Assembly (NCBI GenBank): GCA_002404055.1
Contig: DHIZ01000057.1
Span: 9,094 to 73,093, forward strand
Source of the DNA: Chloroflexi bacterium UBA4733
Lineage (GTDB): Bacteria; Chloroflexota; UBA4733
Direction: 5' to 3'
Length of the DNA: 64,000 bases
The notes under the pieces were generated by a model. That model searched no databases. It worked only from the letters and a program-made list of their open reading frames with translations, and was not told the origin of the DNA. The position numbers were made by a program, and so were the translations under genes. How positions within the stretch are numbered: the stretch's first letter is position 1; every line of letters begins with the position of its first letter. This document shows, piece after piece, positions 34,388 to 41,938 of this stretch.

Positions 34388-34866
34388 ATTCGGCTGGATC
34401 TCAACCCGGTGGGCTCCCAACAGCGCCAGGGCATCATCGCGTCGCACTGCCTGGCCTCCTCGTCGCCACCTTGCAGACCACAAGTGTATGTTGCCGCGCT
34501 GTCGAGTGCCAGAGCGAGCAGAAGCTGCTGGACCTGCGTACCTTCGTGAACACCTACCCGAACACCTCTGGCAATCGCTAGTTGGGACGTTTTGCGTCTG
34601 GGTCAATGCCCAGACGGCATAGTGCCGAGACACATCGTATTCAGGTGTGACACAAAGTTTCGCAGTGTCTGCTTGTCTTCAGGGAATCTTCACAGGCGTA
34701 TGCTAGCATGCGCTGATGGCGACAGCGAGTCGTTGCGGTTCGGTTCTGCAGACAAAGGGAGAGTCCGATGCCATCGTCCCAACCGTTGTGATCGATACAG
34801 TGGGGGGTGTGCTATCGTGATGGGTAGTGCCATTTGAATGGACAAAAAAGGGGGGGCGGGATCCCG
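34388..34866. other. Gap without a recognised gene; holds second copy of short repeat
   Basis: About 480 bases upstream of the helicase and ahead of the next plus-strand gene. A short minus-strand stretch (RRDDALALLGAHRVEIQPNH) could be a nucleotidyltransferase remnant, but this is too little to call. Bases 34655-34684 repeat 28989-29018 with three differences. Promoters for the divergent genes are presumably here. Confidence 0.4.
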
Positions 34867-35739
34867 ATGCAGGATGAGATTGAACTGCTCGACGTGAGCA
34901 TCATCTTGCTCCTCGACCAACCACCGGCCGAATTGGACAGGGTGCTCCACCTCTTAGAAACGGATGTGTTTTCGAAGATTCTCCGGAGGCCCGTGTCGTA
35001 TGCCCAAGGTCTGGTAATAGAAGCCGGCGTTGGCCCCCGGGCGTCACACCAACTCGAGAGCATGAAAAGTCAGAAGAGCGTGACTATCAACCCTGGGCGC
35101 CTGGAAGTTCATGATCGTTCTGGGGTGTTGGCTCCTGATCAGAGCGACCTCGCAGCGACGACAGCGGAAGTTGTGCGCATCCTTGGTATCACGGGGAGTA
35201 AGAGCATCGGGGCCAACTACGAACTGCTGTTTTCTGCGCCCACCGGCCAGACCGCTGCACGCTACATCGCCGACACGCTATTCCCATCCGGCCTGGGCAT
35301 GCTCCCGGAAGGGTTGAAACTCGTCGGCGGCCAAGCGCGGTTTGTCTTGGAACGCGATGTAGACACGAGTCACATCCTCGCCGTGGAACCGCGCGCGATG
35401 GACCCCGCGACGACCAAGGTATGGGTGCTCTGCAACACCGAGTTCAAGGGCCAAAACGCGAACGCTCCCGAGACGTTCGCGACCCTCCTCCGGTACGGTC
35501 ACGATTTGGTGAACCATGTGCAGAAGCACCTTATAGGTCTCCTTCTAGATTCGGTGCGGCAAAACTTAGGCACGCGCTCGATAGCGGCACTAGAACATGC
35601 GGAAGATAAGCATGAAGACCGCGACTTTGAGCTATGCGAACCTCGTGACCGTGCCATGATGGCAAGTAGAGGCAGTGACCGGCTTGCGCGTATGCTCATC
35701 GAACGATCAGATGTTGTCGAGATCGATCTGCCGATATAA
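34867..35739 (+). CDS. Hypothetical protein (accessory)
   Basis: A 290-residue protein I do not recognise. It is soluble, with no membrane helix, signal or Cys motif. The N-terminal ~160 residues look alpha/beta, with a G-rich LGITGSKSIGANYELLFSAP segment, and the C-terminal ~60 are charged. Base use is less G+C-rich than the flanks, which suggests transfer. I take ATG 34867 with a GGGGGG run upstream. It ends 17 bases before the next gene, so the two are probably one unit beside the large helicase. Confidence 0.6.
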   Translation: MQDEIELLDVSIILLLDQPPAELDRVLHLLETDVFSKILRRPVSYAQGLVIEAGVGPRASHQLESMKSQKSVTINPGRLEVHDRSGVLAPDQSDLAATTAEVVRILGITGSKSIGANYELLFSAPTGQTAARYIADTLFPSGLGMLPEGLKLVGGQARFVLERDVDTSHILAVEPRAMDPATTKVWVLCNTEFKGQNANAPETFATLLRYGHDLVNHVQKHLIGLLLDSVRQNLGTRSIAALEHAEDKHEDRDFELCEPRDRAMMASRGSDRLARMLIERSDVVEIDLPI

Positions 35740-35756
35740 GCAGATCCAACGCTTCC

Positions 35757-36224
35757 GTGAGCTACACTATCTTGAACGATGGAAGATTACGTCAGGGAGA
35801 CATCATCACGGGTGTCTATCTCTTTCGTAAGTCTCCAGGCGTTTATGGTGTTTCAGGCGAAACACAGGCATTCACCGTTATGGTCTTCAGTCGAGGGTGC
35901 GAGATTGACAAACTAGATAGACCACCTGCGTCCTCCGATAGTGTACACGTCGCAGTAGTAAAGCGATTGGATACGCTGAGTGCTGGTACCCAGGGCAACC
36001 TGAAAGCAAACAAAGTCCTGAATGCATGGCTTATACCGCCATACCGGGAGATATTGCCGGAATCGTACATAGACTGGCGTACGCTTCAACCAGTTGACAA
36101 GACCGTACTTATAAAGGCTCGGACTACCCGTCAGTATCTCTGTACTCTACTCATGGAGGAACGAGCGGCGGCCTTCGATGCGCTGTGGGATTTCTTGACC
36201 CGGAGCGATGCGGATGCAGTTTAG
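35757..36224 (+). CDS. Hypothetical protein (accessory)
   Basis: A 155-residue protein, not recognised. It begins with GTG 35757 (SYTILNDGRLRQGDIITG). The RQGDIITGVYLF start and VMVFSRGCEIDK strand recall small beta-barrel (PemK/SH3-like) proteins that begin with a QGDI pattern, but the match is weak. It follows the previous gene by 17 bases and probably belongs with it. A+T content is above the neighbourhood average. Confidence 0.55.
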   Translation: MSYTILNDGRLRQGDIITGVYLFRKSPGVYGVSGETQAFTVMVFSRGCEIDKLDRPPASSDSVHVAVVKRLDTLSAGTQGNLKANKVLNAWLIPPYREILPESYIDWRTLQPVDKTVLIKARTTRQYLCTLLMEERAAAFDALWDFLTRSDADAV

Positions 36225-36255
36225 CATTCTCGACCGTAGACCTGACCCCTATCTG

Positions 36256-36537
36256 TCAATATAGGATGAGACACGGAGGCCCAAGTGGAATATCCATCTG
36301 GTGCTCGAAGGCCGTCGTGATCCAGATACGACGCGCATCCTCGGCCATCGTCGCCAGTTCGGCCAGACTCTCCGCTTGCGTCATGCAGCCGGGCAGATCG
36401 GGGAAGATGGCGACGTAGCCACCGTCGGGATCGGCGATGACCTGGAAGGGATATTCCAGCGCCAGATAAGTTTCGACAGACGTGCGAACAGCGGTGGCTC
36501 TGGTATCTCGATTCGACGCTCCGGTGTGTGGGGTCAT
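36256..36537 (-). CDS. HicB-like antitoxin
   Basis: A 93-residue protein. After ~25 variable residues it reads YPFQVIADPDGGYVAIFPDLPGC then AESLAELATMAEDARRIWI (segments within the HicB RNase-H-like fold, D-x-DG-Y-x-a-x-xPdLPGc). No HicA toxin (~60 residues, dsRNA-binding-like) is next to it, so it is an orphan or has a different partner. It sits just downstream of the HEPN pair on the same strand. Confidence 0.78.
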   Translation of the reverse strand: MTPHTGASNRDTRATAVRTSVETYLALEYPFQVIADPDGGYVAIFPDLPGCMTQAESLAELATMAEDARRIWITTAFEHQMDIPLGPPCLILY

Positions 36538-36552
36538 GACGGGGTCTCCCGC

Positions 36553-36978
36553 CTACTTCGCTTTTCCACCGCGAATGAGCCGGAGGACATAAAGCTCTAC
36601 CTCATCGGCCCCTTCCTCCAGGTAGGGAGCGTAGGACACATAGCCAGGCAAGTGGAGCAGAAAATCATCCGGCACAAAATCATGCGGCAGAGTGCGCCGG
36701 AGCTCCTGCACAACCGGATCAGACTCACCCACGGCCATAATGTCCGTCCGCGACAGCCGCAGGTCGGGGAGGCCGCGTAACGCGGCGCCGATGCGCTGAT
36801 ACGCGGGCAGGCTCCCCTCAGCGTCCACCAAGGGCGAAGCAATGATCAGGCGCCGCCCGAGACCGCCCTTGGCAGACACAAAAAACGCCGCCGTGACAGC
36901 GAATCCGAGGCGATCGAGATCAGCAAGGAGCCGCGCCCCGTCCGCAACTTCCGGCCTTACCAGTGACGCCGTAGCCAT
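36553..36978 (-). CDS. Hypothetical partner of HEPN protein
   Basis: A 141-residue protein starting MATASLVRPEVADGARLLAD. It shows a compact alpha/beta layout with GFAVTAAFFVSAKGG, RLIIASPLVDAEG, DLRLSRTDIMAVGESDP and YVSYAPY. It lacks the GSxxxG-D-x-D pattern of MNT nucleotidyltransferases. The ATG at 36978 overlaps the end of the HEPN gene by 22 bases, so the two are made together. An antitoxin or effector role is plausible, but the family is not recognised by me. Confidence 0.6.
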   Translation of the reverse strand: MATASLVRPEVADGARLLADLDRLGFAVTAAFFVSAKGGLGRRLIIASPLVDAEGSLPAYQRIGAALRGLPDLRLSRTDIMAVGESDPVVQELRRTLPHDFVPDDFLLHLPGYVSYAPYLEEGADEVELYVLRLIRGGKAK

Positions 36979-37388
36979 TGCAGCACTCCATGTTCCGATT
37001 GGGACACCGCGGTATAGAGACCGTGCGCGTCCTGCTCCTGAAAGACAGCATAACGGCTCTGCTCGCTCCAACGCACTGCCACGTCCCAAAAGTCGGCAAA
37101 GTCGCTGTCGGCGCCTGTCTCGGCAACGAAGGAGGCCGTCAGTTCTGCCTCATGGATCAACAGGTCTAGATCGTGTATGTAGACGTTACCTCTCGCCCGA
37201 GCCTTCGAGGGAAAGCTCGCTCCCGGATACTGACGACAGATGCACGCTTTAAGCGCGCACTCCACCGCATACCCGGCCAGATAGTATGCGCCGCTGTACT
37301 CGCCAGCGGCAATCAATATCCTCGCCTCACGCAAGCGAGCATCAGCGAGCAGCTGAAGGTCCGAGCGCGTCAATGCCGGGCCGGGCAT
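36957..37388 (-). CDS. HEPN-domain protein
   Basis: A 143-residue helical protein. ARLREARILIAAGEYSGAYYLAGY and AVECALKACICRQYP (read as two segments) match the HEPN pattern of closely packed helices. HEPN proteins are often RNases or toxins with an R-x4-6-H motif; here a clear R-x4-H is not obvious apart from RGNVYIH. The start is ATG 37388, giving MPGPALTRSDLQLL. It overlaps the next gene by 22 bases and likely forms a two-gene toxin-antitoxin-like unit. Confidence 0.75.
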   Translation of the reverse strand: MPGPALTRSDLQLLADARLREARILIAAGEYSGAYYLAGYAVECALKACICRQYPGASFPSKARARGNVYIHDLDLLIHEAELTASFVAETGADSDFADFWDVAVRWSEQSRYAVFQEQDAHGLYTAVSQSEHGVLQWLRRHW

Positions 37389-37466
37389 GTGCCCACTCCT
37401 CTTCAGATGCAAAGCATTGCACGGCGTGGCGCCGGGGCCGCATGCCGTGCCGGATCGGTCCCAAGG

Positions 37467-37757
37467 CTACCTCGTGGCCAGGGTCAGCATCGGCCAACCG
37501 GGGAGCGTTTGGCCGTAATTGCTTCTGGGATTGCCCTTTTGGCCGAGGACTGCCCGCTCGGCTAGCGCGGTACCCTCAGCGATCAAGGCCTCACGGCTGC
37601 TGTCCGGGTCCCGACGCAAGAGGCCCAGCGTCAGGATCGCCTCGGATTCCCGGCCGTAGCGCGCAATATCCTCGGTGAGGGCCTGGAGTGCTGCATCCTC
37701 GGTTGGATATGTCCCGACCCGGTTGCCCGTCTCGCCATCCCAGAGTTCATACCACAT
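37467..37757 (-). CDS. Hypothetical small protein
   Basis: A 96-residue protein beginning MWYELWDGETGNRVGTYPTE, then DAALQALTEDIARYGRES and ILTLGLLRRDPDS. The start resembles small proteins that describe a residue pattern W-Y-E-L-W-D-x-E-T-G-N, seen as hypotheticals beside toxin-antitoxin genes. No function is known to me. It lies 79 bases from the HEPN gene on the same strand. Confidence 0.6.
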   Translation of the reverse strand: MWYELWDGETGNRVGTYPTEDAALQALTEDIARYGRESEAILTLGLLRRDPDSSREALIAEGTALAERAVLGQKGNPRSNYGQTLPGWPMLTLATR

Positions 37758-38078
37758 GGCAGCTACTCTACCACGCCCGTGCGGGCGTCTAGCGTGCCCG
37801 GTGTCGGAAAGAATGCTCCGGCATGACGGCGGTCACTCGCCGCACCCTACTCGTGGCTACCTCTCCAAACGGTGGGGGGACGGGTTCTACTGATCATGTT
37901 GCAGATCGTTCCAGCGCAGGATGGCGCGGTGCGCCGCGCCTAACAGCGACATTCCCGCCAAGGGGTAGGTCACCGCTGAGTAGGTCCTGGGACAGCAGCA
38001 ACAGCATGCCAACCACCCGTCTCTGCCGGCGCCCGCCTGGTCGCATGCTCCTGGGTAGTTACTTTCCAAGAGGGCATG
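37758..38078. other. No gene recognised
   Basis: About 320 bases between the small hypothetical gene and the primase block. Open frames on either strand are shadows or lack starts. It probably marks the edge of the integrative-element-like block. Confidence 0.4.
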
Positions 38079-38270
38079 TCACTTTCCTTTCTGTCGCGTT
38101 GCCGGCCAGCACTCGCCGGTGAAGACCAGGTACACAGGCGGCCTTTGCTTGCGCCACGGTGGCAGCGGTACGTCCTGCCGTGCTGCCGGTGGTACTGGCG
38201 GCGGCGGTGCAGCCGGGGCGGACGGGGCCGCATCGAATAGGCTCGGCTGCAACCGGGTCGCGTTGCTCAT
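38079..38270 (-). CDS. Small hypothetical protein, last gene of primase block
   Basis: A 63-residue protein, MSNATRLQPSLFDAAP then a Pro/Ala-rich stretch and PVYLVFTGECWPATRQ. GGAGGTGATGCAGC lies immediately before its ATG, and the ATG overlaps the stop of the preceding gene by four bases. This argues for real translation despite the small size. The function is not recognised. Confidence 0.55.
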   Translation of the reverse strand: MSNATRLQPSLFDAAPSAPAAPPPPVPPAARQDVPLPPWRKQRPPVYLVFTGECWPATRQKGK

Positions 38271-38638
38271 GCTGCATCACCTCCGAGGTTCTGGCCCTGC
38301 GCCTTCCACAGCGCGCGGGCATAGGCCACCACTGCCCGGTAGTCAGAGCCGCTCCGGTAGCCGTTGAACGTCTTCACTCGCTGCCCGGCTAGGCAGACCA
38401 CGACGGCCCAATCGTCGCCGTCGATCACCTCGCGCGGTACCAGGAAGGTGCCGCGTGGCGGGCTGCCGTTGACGGTCAGTACCAGGCCAGCCGGGCCGTA
38501 GGCTCCGGTATAGATCGTCGCCTCAATGTCGCGGGCATCGAAGTCAACCCGGCCCCTGGGCGTGTCGAGGCCGGCGTAGCGGGCGGCCACGTCGCGGAAT
38601 GCTGCTGCCAAAGTCGCCGGGTCAGTTGCTGTGTTCAT
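38267..38638 (-). CDS. Hypothetical protein in primase block
   Basis: A 123-residue protein. It starts MNTATDPATLAAAFRDVAAR and has mixed beta strands (VDFDARDIEATIYTG, GLVLTVNGSPPRGTFLVPRE) with GSDYRAVVAYARALWKAQ at the end. It overlaps the primase gene by 17 bases and the next small gene by four, so it is part of a tightly packed three-gene unit. Not recognised. The unit resembles accessory replication genes of small integrative elements. Confidence 0.6.
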   Translation of the reverse strand: MNTATDPATLAAAFRDVAARYAGLDTPRGRVDFDARDIEATIYTGAYGPAGLVLTVNGSPPRGTFLVPREVIDGDDWAVVVCLAGQRVKTFNGYRSGSDYRAVVAYARALWKAQGQNLGGDAA

Positions 38639-40040
38639 CGTCTATCCTTTCGTCTGCGTACCGAGTCAACGCGCGCTGGGCATCGCGCAAGCGGTCTACC
38701 GGTCCGTTTGCCAGGAACGCGCGCCAGTTCGATTCGCCAGCGGCCAGCCGTTCACCAGGTCGTAGTTGCAGCGCCGGCCAGCCCAGCCGCTCGCCGGCAG
38801 TCAGGACGGCGGCTACCAGCTCCGGATCCCGTACCTCGGCTGCCTTGCGACGGCGGTAGCTCGCAGGTCGTACCAGCCGCTCCCACTCGTCACGGGCAGC
38901 CGCTACGGCGCTGGCGATCTGCTCATCCGTCAGGTCCGCTGGGGCTGGCGAGGGCGGTTCGATCTGGTGTACCCGGTCGTACAGCCACAACGGAAGCATC
39001 CCAGCCGGAAGACCGGCCGGCAGTGCCACCGGCGTTCCACGGCTCACCTCCGGCGGGTGCTGAAAGCTGTACTCCGTCCGCTGGATACGATGGCCGGCGC
39101 CGCACTCGGCTTGCCACACGTCCGGGCCGATGGGATGCCACGGGCCGACAGCGACGGCAGTGCAGCCGGCGTACCAGCAACGGTACGGGGCAGCGTGCCG
39201 TTCGTCGTCAGGATGCCCTGTAGCGCCGGCGTCGTGCTGGGATGGCATTGTCGCCGGCATCGGGTCGTGTGGGCAGTCCTGGGGCGTGTGAACGGGTGTC
39301 TTGCCGCACAGGTCGGCTACCTGCTGTTGCAACGTCCCGGCTTGCAGTAACTCATTCCAGTCTTTGCCGCCGGCCGGTCGCCAGCGTTCTACTTTCGCTC
39401 CGAACGATTCCAGCAGTGGACGGAGCTTCTCAGCCGCCGTATCGCCGGCATCGTCGGCATCGAACGCCAGCGCCACGCGACGGAAGACGCATGTTCCGGG
39501 TAGCCAGTCCGGCCAGCTCATACCGCACAAGGCGACGGTCGGCACGCCGCACGCCGCCAAACTCAGCGCGTCAATGGGCGCCTCAGTGACTACCGGCGTT
39601 GCCGCTTCCCTTGCGCCTGGTATCGCAAAGAGCGTGCGTCCCTTCGGCCCGGCGGTACGCGCCTTCGGGTCGCCATCGTCAAGATGCCGACCGGAGCATG
39701 CGGTGAGTGCTCCATCCTGGTCAAAGAGCGGAAAGAGCACAGCCGGCCGACCGTAGAAGTTCGGTTGATAGGCGATCGTTGCCTGCCCGGCCAATTCCAG
39801 GGGGATGCCACGGCGCGCAAGGTAGGATGCCGCCGGGCTACCCGTCAGGGCTTGCACGCCGGCCAGCGCCGCTACCAATGCTGCCATGTCCGGTTCCACC
39901 GTGATCTGCGGCGGGCCGGCGATGGCGCGGTGGGCGGCGGCTTTGCGCGCAAGAGCGAGTGACGCACTCGCCGTCAGCGTGCCGTCGCTGAAACGCGCGA
40001 GGAAGGTGCTCGTCAGCCGCGCGGTGATGCGGCGGAACAA
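38622..40040 (-). CDS. Toprim-domain primase-like protein
   Basis: A 472-residue protein. After an N-terminal ~75 residues comes SYLARRGIPLELAG and YGRPAVLFPLFDQDGAL, then a Toprim domain with acidic PVVTEAPIDALSLAACG and VALAFDADDAGDTAAEKL (the E and D-x-D metal ligands), followed by WNELLQAG. This is the layout of plasmid and phage primases, but the CHC2 zinc N terminus is missing. The C-terminal half contains CWYAGCTAVAVG and a helical tail. It may prime replication of the accessory element. The start at 40040 is not well supported. Confidence 0.72.
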   Translation of the reverse strand: MFRRITARLTSTFLARFSDGTLTASASLALARKAAAHRAIAGPPQITVEPDMAALVAALAGVQALTGSPAASYLARRGIPLELAGQATIAYQPNFYGRPAVLFPLFDQDGALTACSGRHLDDGDPKARTAGPKGRTLFAIPGAREAATPVVTEAPIDALSLAACGVPTVALCGMSWPDWLPGTCVFRRVALAFDADDAGDTAAEKLRPLLESFGAKVERWRPAGGKDWNELLQAGTLQQQVADLCGKTPVHTPQDCPHDPMPATMPSQHDAGATGHPDDERHAAPYRCWYAGCTAVAVGPWHPIGPDVWQAECGAGHRIQRTEYSFQHPPEVSRGTPVALPAGLPAGMLPLWLYDRVHQIEPPSPAPADLTDEQIASAVAAARDEWERLVRPASYRRRKAAEVRDPELVAAVLTAGERLGWPALQLRPGERLAAGESNWRAFLANGPVDRLRDAQRALTRYADERIDDEHSN

Positions 40041-40042
40041 TA

Positions 40043-40336
40043 CTAACGAGGCTGCGCCTCAGACCGACGAGTTGTAGCGCCGGTGGTATCCTTGCTCGTA
40101 CAAGAGCGGCAGATCTGGTCGCGCGCCAGCAGGCAGAAGCACGGCAGAAACGGGTCGCCACGCTGCGGCCCTCTTTGGCGCCTGATCTTCAGGCCCCGGC
40201 AATCTCTAGCCACCCGCCATCGCCAATGGCACGCACCGGTTCCGTCACCTTGCAGCTCAGCACCGAGCCCCTTCACTGGGGAGGGGGAGTTTGTGTGCTG
40301 CGTCAACATGACGGCGAAAACTTGACGCAATCGCAA
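40043..40336 (-). CDS. Possible small zinc-ribbon-like protein
   Basis: A frame of up to 97 residues ending directly before the primase start. The middle reads RRQRGPQRGDPFLPCFC then LLARDQICRSC, with two Cys pairs in which a metal could bind. It might encode the zinc-binding part missing from the primase. No good ribosome site is visible and the N-terminal half is unconvincing, so it may be a chance frame. Confidence 0.28.
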   Translation of the reverse strand: MRLRQVFAVMLTQHTNSPSPVKGLGAELQGDGTGACHWRWRVARDCRGLKIRRQRGPQRGDPFLPCFCLLARDQICRSCTSKDTTGATTRRSEAQPR

Positions 40337-40350
40337 CGACTTTTGGACAC

Positions 40351-40527
40351 CTAGTCTTCTAGCAGGGGTGAGCGGGCGGCTACGTCGTTAATCGCGCCGG
40401 CATCCGGCGGCGCTCCGGTCGCTTGTGTCTCGGCGGCGCGCCGGGCGGTGGCGCGCCGTGCTGCTGCGCGCAGTAGGTCGTACACCTCCGCGAGCCTGCC
40501 GGTCGATGTCAGCAGGGACTCTCGCAC
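40351..40527 (-). CDS. Small helical protein after excisionase-like gene
   Basis: A 58-residue frame starting with GTG at 40527, inside the end of the HTH gene. It reads MRESLLTSTGRLAEVYDLLR, then Ala/Arg-rich helix, and ends SPLLED. Overlapping starts of this kind are typical of compact mobile-element operons. No ribosome site stands out and no family is recognised. Confidence 0.4.
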   Translation of the reverse strand: MRESLLTSTGRLAEVYDLLRAAARRATARRAAETQATGAPPDAGAINDVAARSPLLED

Positions 40528-40703
40528 TTTTGCGACTCCTCCCGCTCCGCAAGCCAGCGCCGCAGCGTCTCCACCGATACACGCCGATCCGAGCCGACAC
40601 GCAAGCTCGGCAACTCGCCGGTCGCGATTAGTCGGTAGACCGTCGCCCGACTGACGCCTAGTAGATGGCTCGCATCCTCAGGCTTGACCACCAGTGGTTC
40701 CAT
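40509..40703 (-). CDS. Excisionase-family helix-turn-helix protein
   Basis: A 64-residue DNA-binding protein. It begins MEPLVVKPEDASHLLGVS, then RATVYRLIATGELPSLRVG and DRRVSVETLRRWLAERE, the MerR-like HTH_17/excisionase pattern. AAAGGGAGGGC lies just before ATG 40703. Such proteins act as excisionases or transcription switches of integrative elements. No integrase gene is in this window, so the element is incomplete or uses another recombinase. Confidence 0.82.
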   Translation of the reverse strand: MEPLVVKPEDASHLLGVSRATVYRLIATGELPSLRVGSDRRVSVETLRRWLAEREESQKCESPC

Positions 40704-40841
40704 GCCCTCCCTTTCTTTACGTCGCGTTGCGTCACTCTGTGACACCCACAGTATCCCCGAGATGTGCATAAGTTGGAAGAATACTTACAATCCTTCCGGC
40801 AGAGATGGTAGAATACACCTTTGGCGCGCGTTGGAGGGCAT

Positions 40842-41843
40842 ATGCAACAGATAGCGGAACGTCCGTCCCCTCGGATCACGATTCAGAAATTGCTGGCGCT
40901 GAACCCGGCTGATTCTGCTGTCGTCTCCGATTTCCTGGGTAGTCTCGCCAATCCAAGGTCCGAACACCGTCTGGAGATTCCCGAACCTTCGGCAATGGCC
41001 GTGCTCGGTCCCGACTATTACTCACTATTGGATCGTGAAGACCACACCCCCGGATACCTGGCGGCTCCCCACTTCGCCGCACTCCTCATGGAGATCGACG
41101 GACAAATACGTTTAGGCATCGATCGTGCGCTGGATGCCACCTCGGGCATCCCCCATGAGTGGAGGGACTTCCAACGGGATTATGCCGGTGTCGAGGCTGC
41201 CATCTCTCCGACCAATTCGATTCGATCTGAGTCGCGCCGTCTCGAAAGCCGACTGCTCATCATGGCGCAACTGGAACTTGGGCGATTATGGAAACGCATC
41301 AACCGCAGCGACTGGTCACCGGATGATCTATCAAAGGCCCGGCACGTCCTTTTTGACGATGTGGATCTAATGCTTAGGCGTTCCCGGCCATTCCTGGCGT
41401 TCTCAGCAAACAGTAGTGCCGACGACGAGGGCATCCAGCGCGCGGTTTGGATCAAGTCGTCGTGGTACACCTTCGGCGGTTTGGCGGATTGCTATTATCA
41501 AACCTTGGCGTACTATACCAAGGCTTACGAGCGCATCCTTCCGCAGCCCGGGCTACGCTGCCTCTATTGCAAGAAGCCAATGCCCCCTGAACGCAAATGG
41601 CGAGCAGACATCCGCACGTGTGGCGATGCGGCGTGCAAAAAGCAGTACGAGGCAGACCGGCATTGGTACCGTGACAACGAGAATGATGTCCGCCCCGTGG
41701 TCGTGCAACATCTCGGCCTCTCGAATGGAGCCAATCTACATCCCGGTGTTGCGCGAAACGAGTGGGCAAGGCTTGGCTATTCGTGCGACAGACGTAGGGG
41801 GAGCGGTCGCCCAAGGGCCGATGGGAAGTCACTAACGCCGTAG
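40842..41843 (+). CDS. Hypothetical protein with C-terminal zinc ribbon
   Basis: A 333-residue protein divergent from the HTH gene. The N-terminal ~230 residues are alpha-helical and unrecognised. Near residue 235 is CLYCKKPMPPERKW then RTCGDAACKKQYE, a four-Cys ribbon of the CGNR/ABATE kind. That group has stress-linked or DNA-binding roles. ATG 40842 has TTGGAGGG upstream. It could be a cargo gene of the neighbouring element. Function not assigned. Confidence 0.62.
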   Translation: MQQIAERPSPRITIQKLLALNPADSAVVSDFLGSLANPRSEHRLEIPEPSAMAVLGPDYYSLLDREDHTPGYLAAPHFAALLMEIDGQIRLGIDRALDATSGIPHEWRDFQRDYAGVEAAISPTNSIRSESRRLESRLLIMAQLELGRLWKRINRSDWSPDDLSKARHVLFDDVDLMLRRSRPFLAFSANSSADDEGIQRAVWIKSSWYTFGGLADCYYQTLAYYTKAYERILPQPGLRCLYCKKPMPPERKWRADIRTCGDAACKKQYEADRHWYRDNENDVRPVVVQHLGLSNGANLHPGVARNEWARLGYSCDRRRGSGRPRADGKSLTP

Positions 41844-41938
41844 AACCGGTCGCCTGCTGCGCGGTTCGAAATGTCCTCCCGTAGCCGTCGCCACCAGTGG
41901 CGCTAGTGCCCGTTCAGGTGAAGCAGCCAGCCTTCGGC

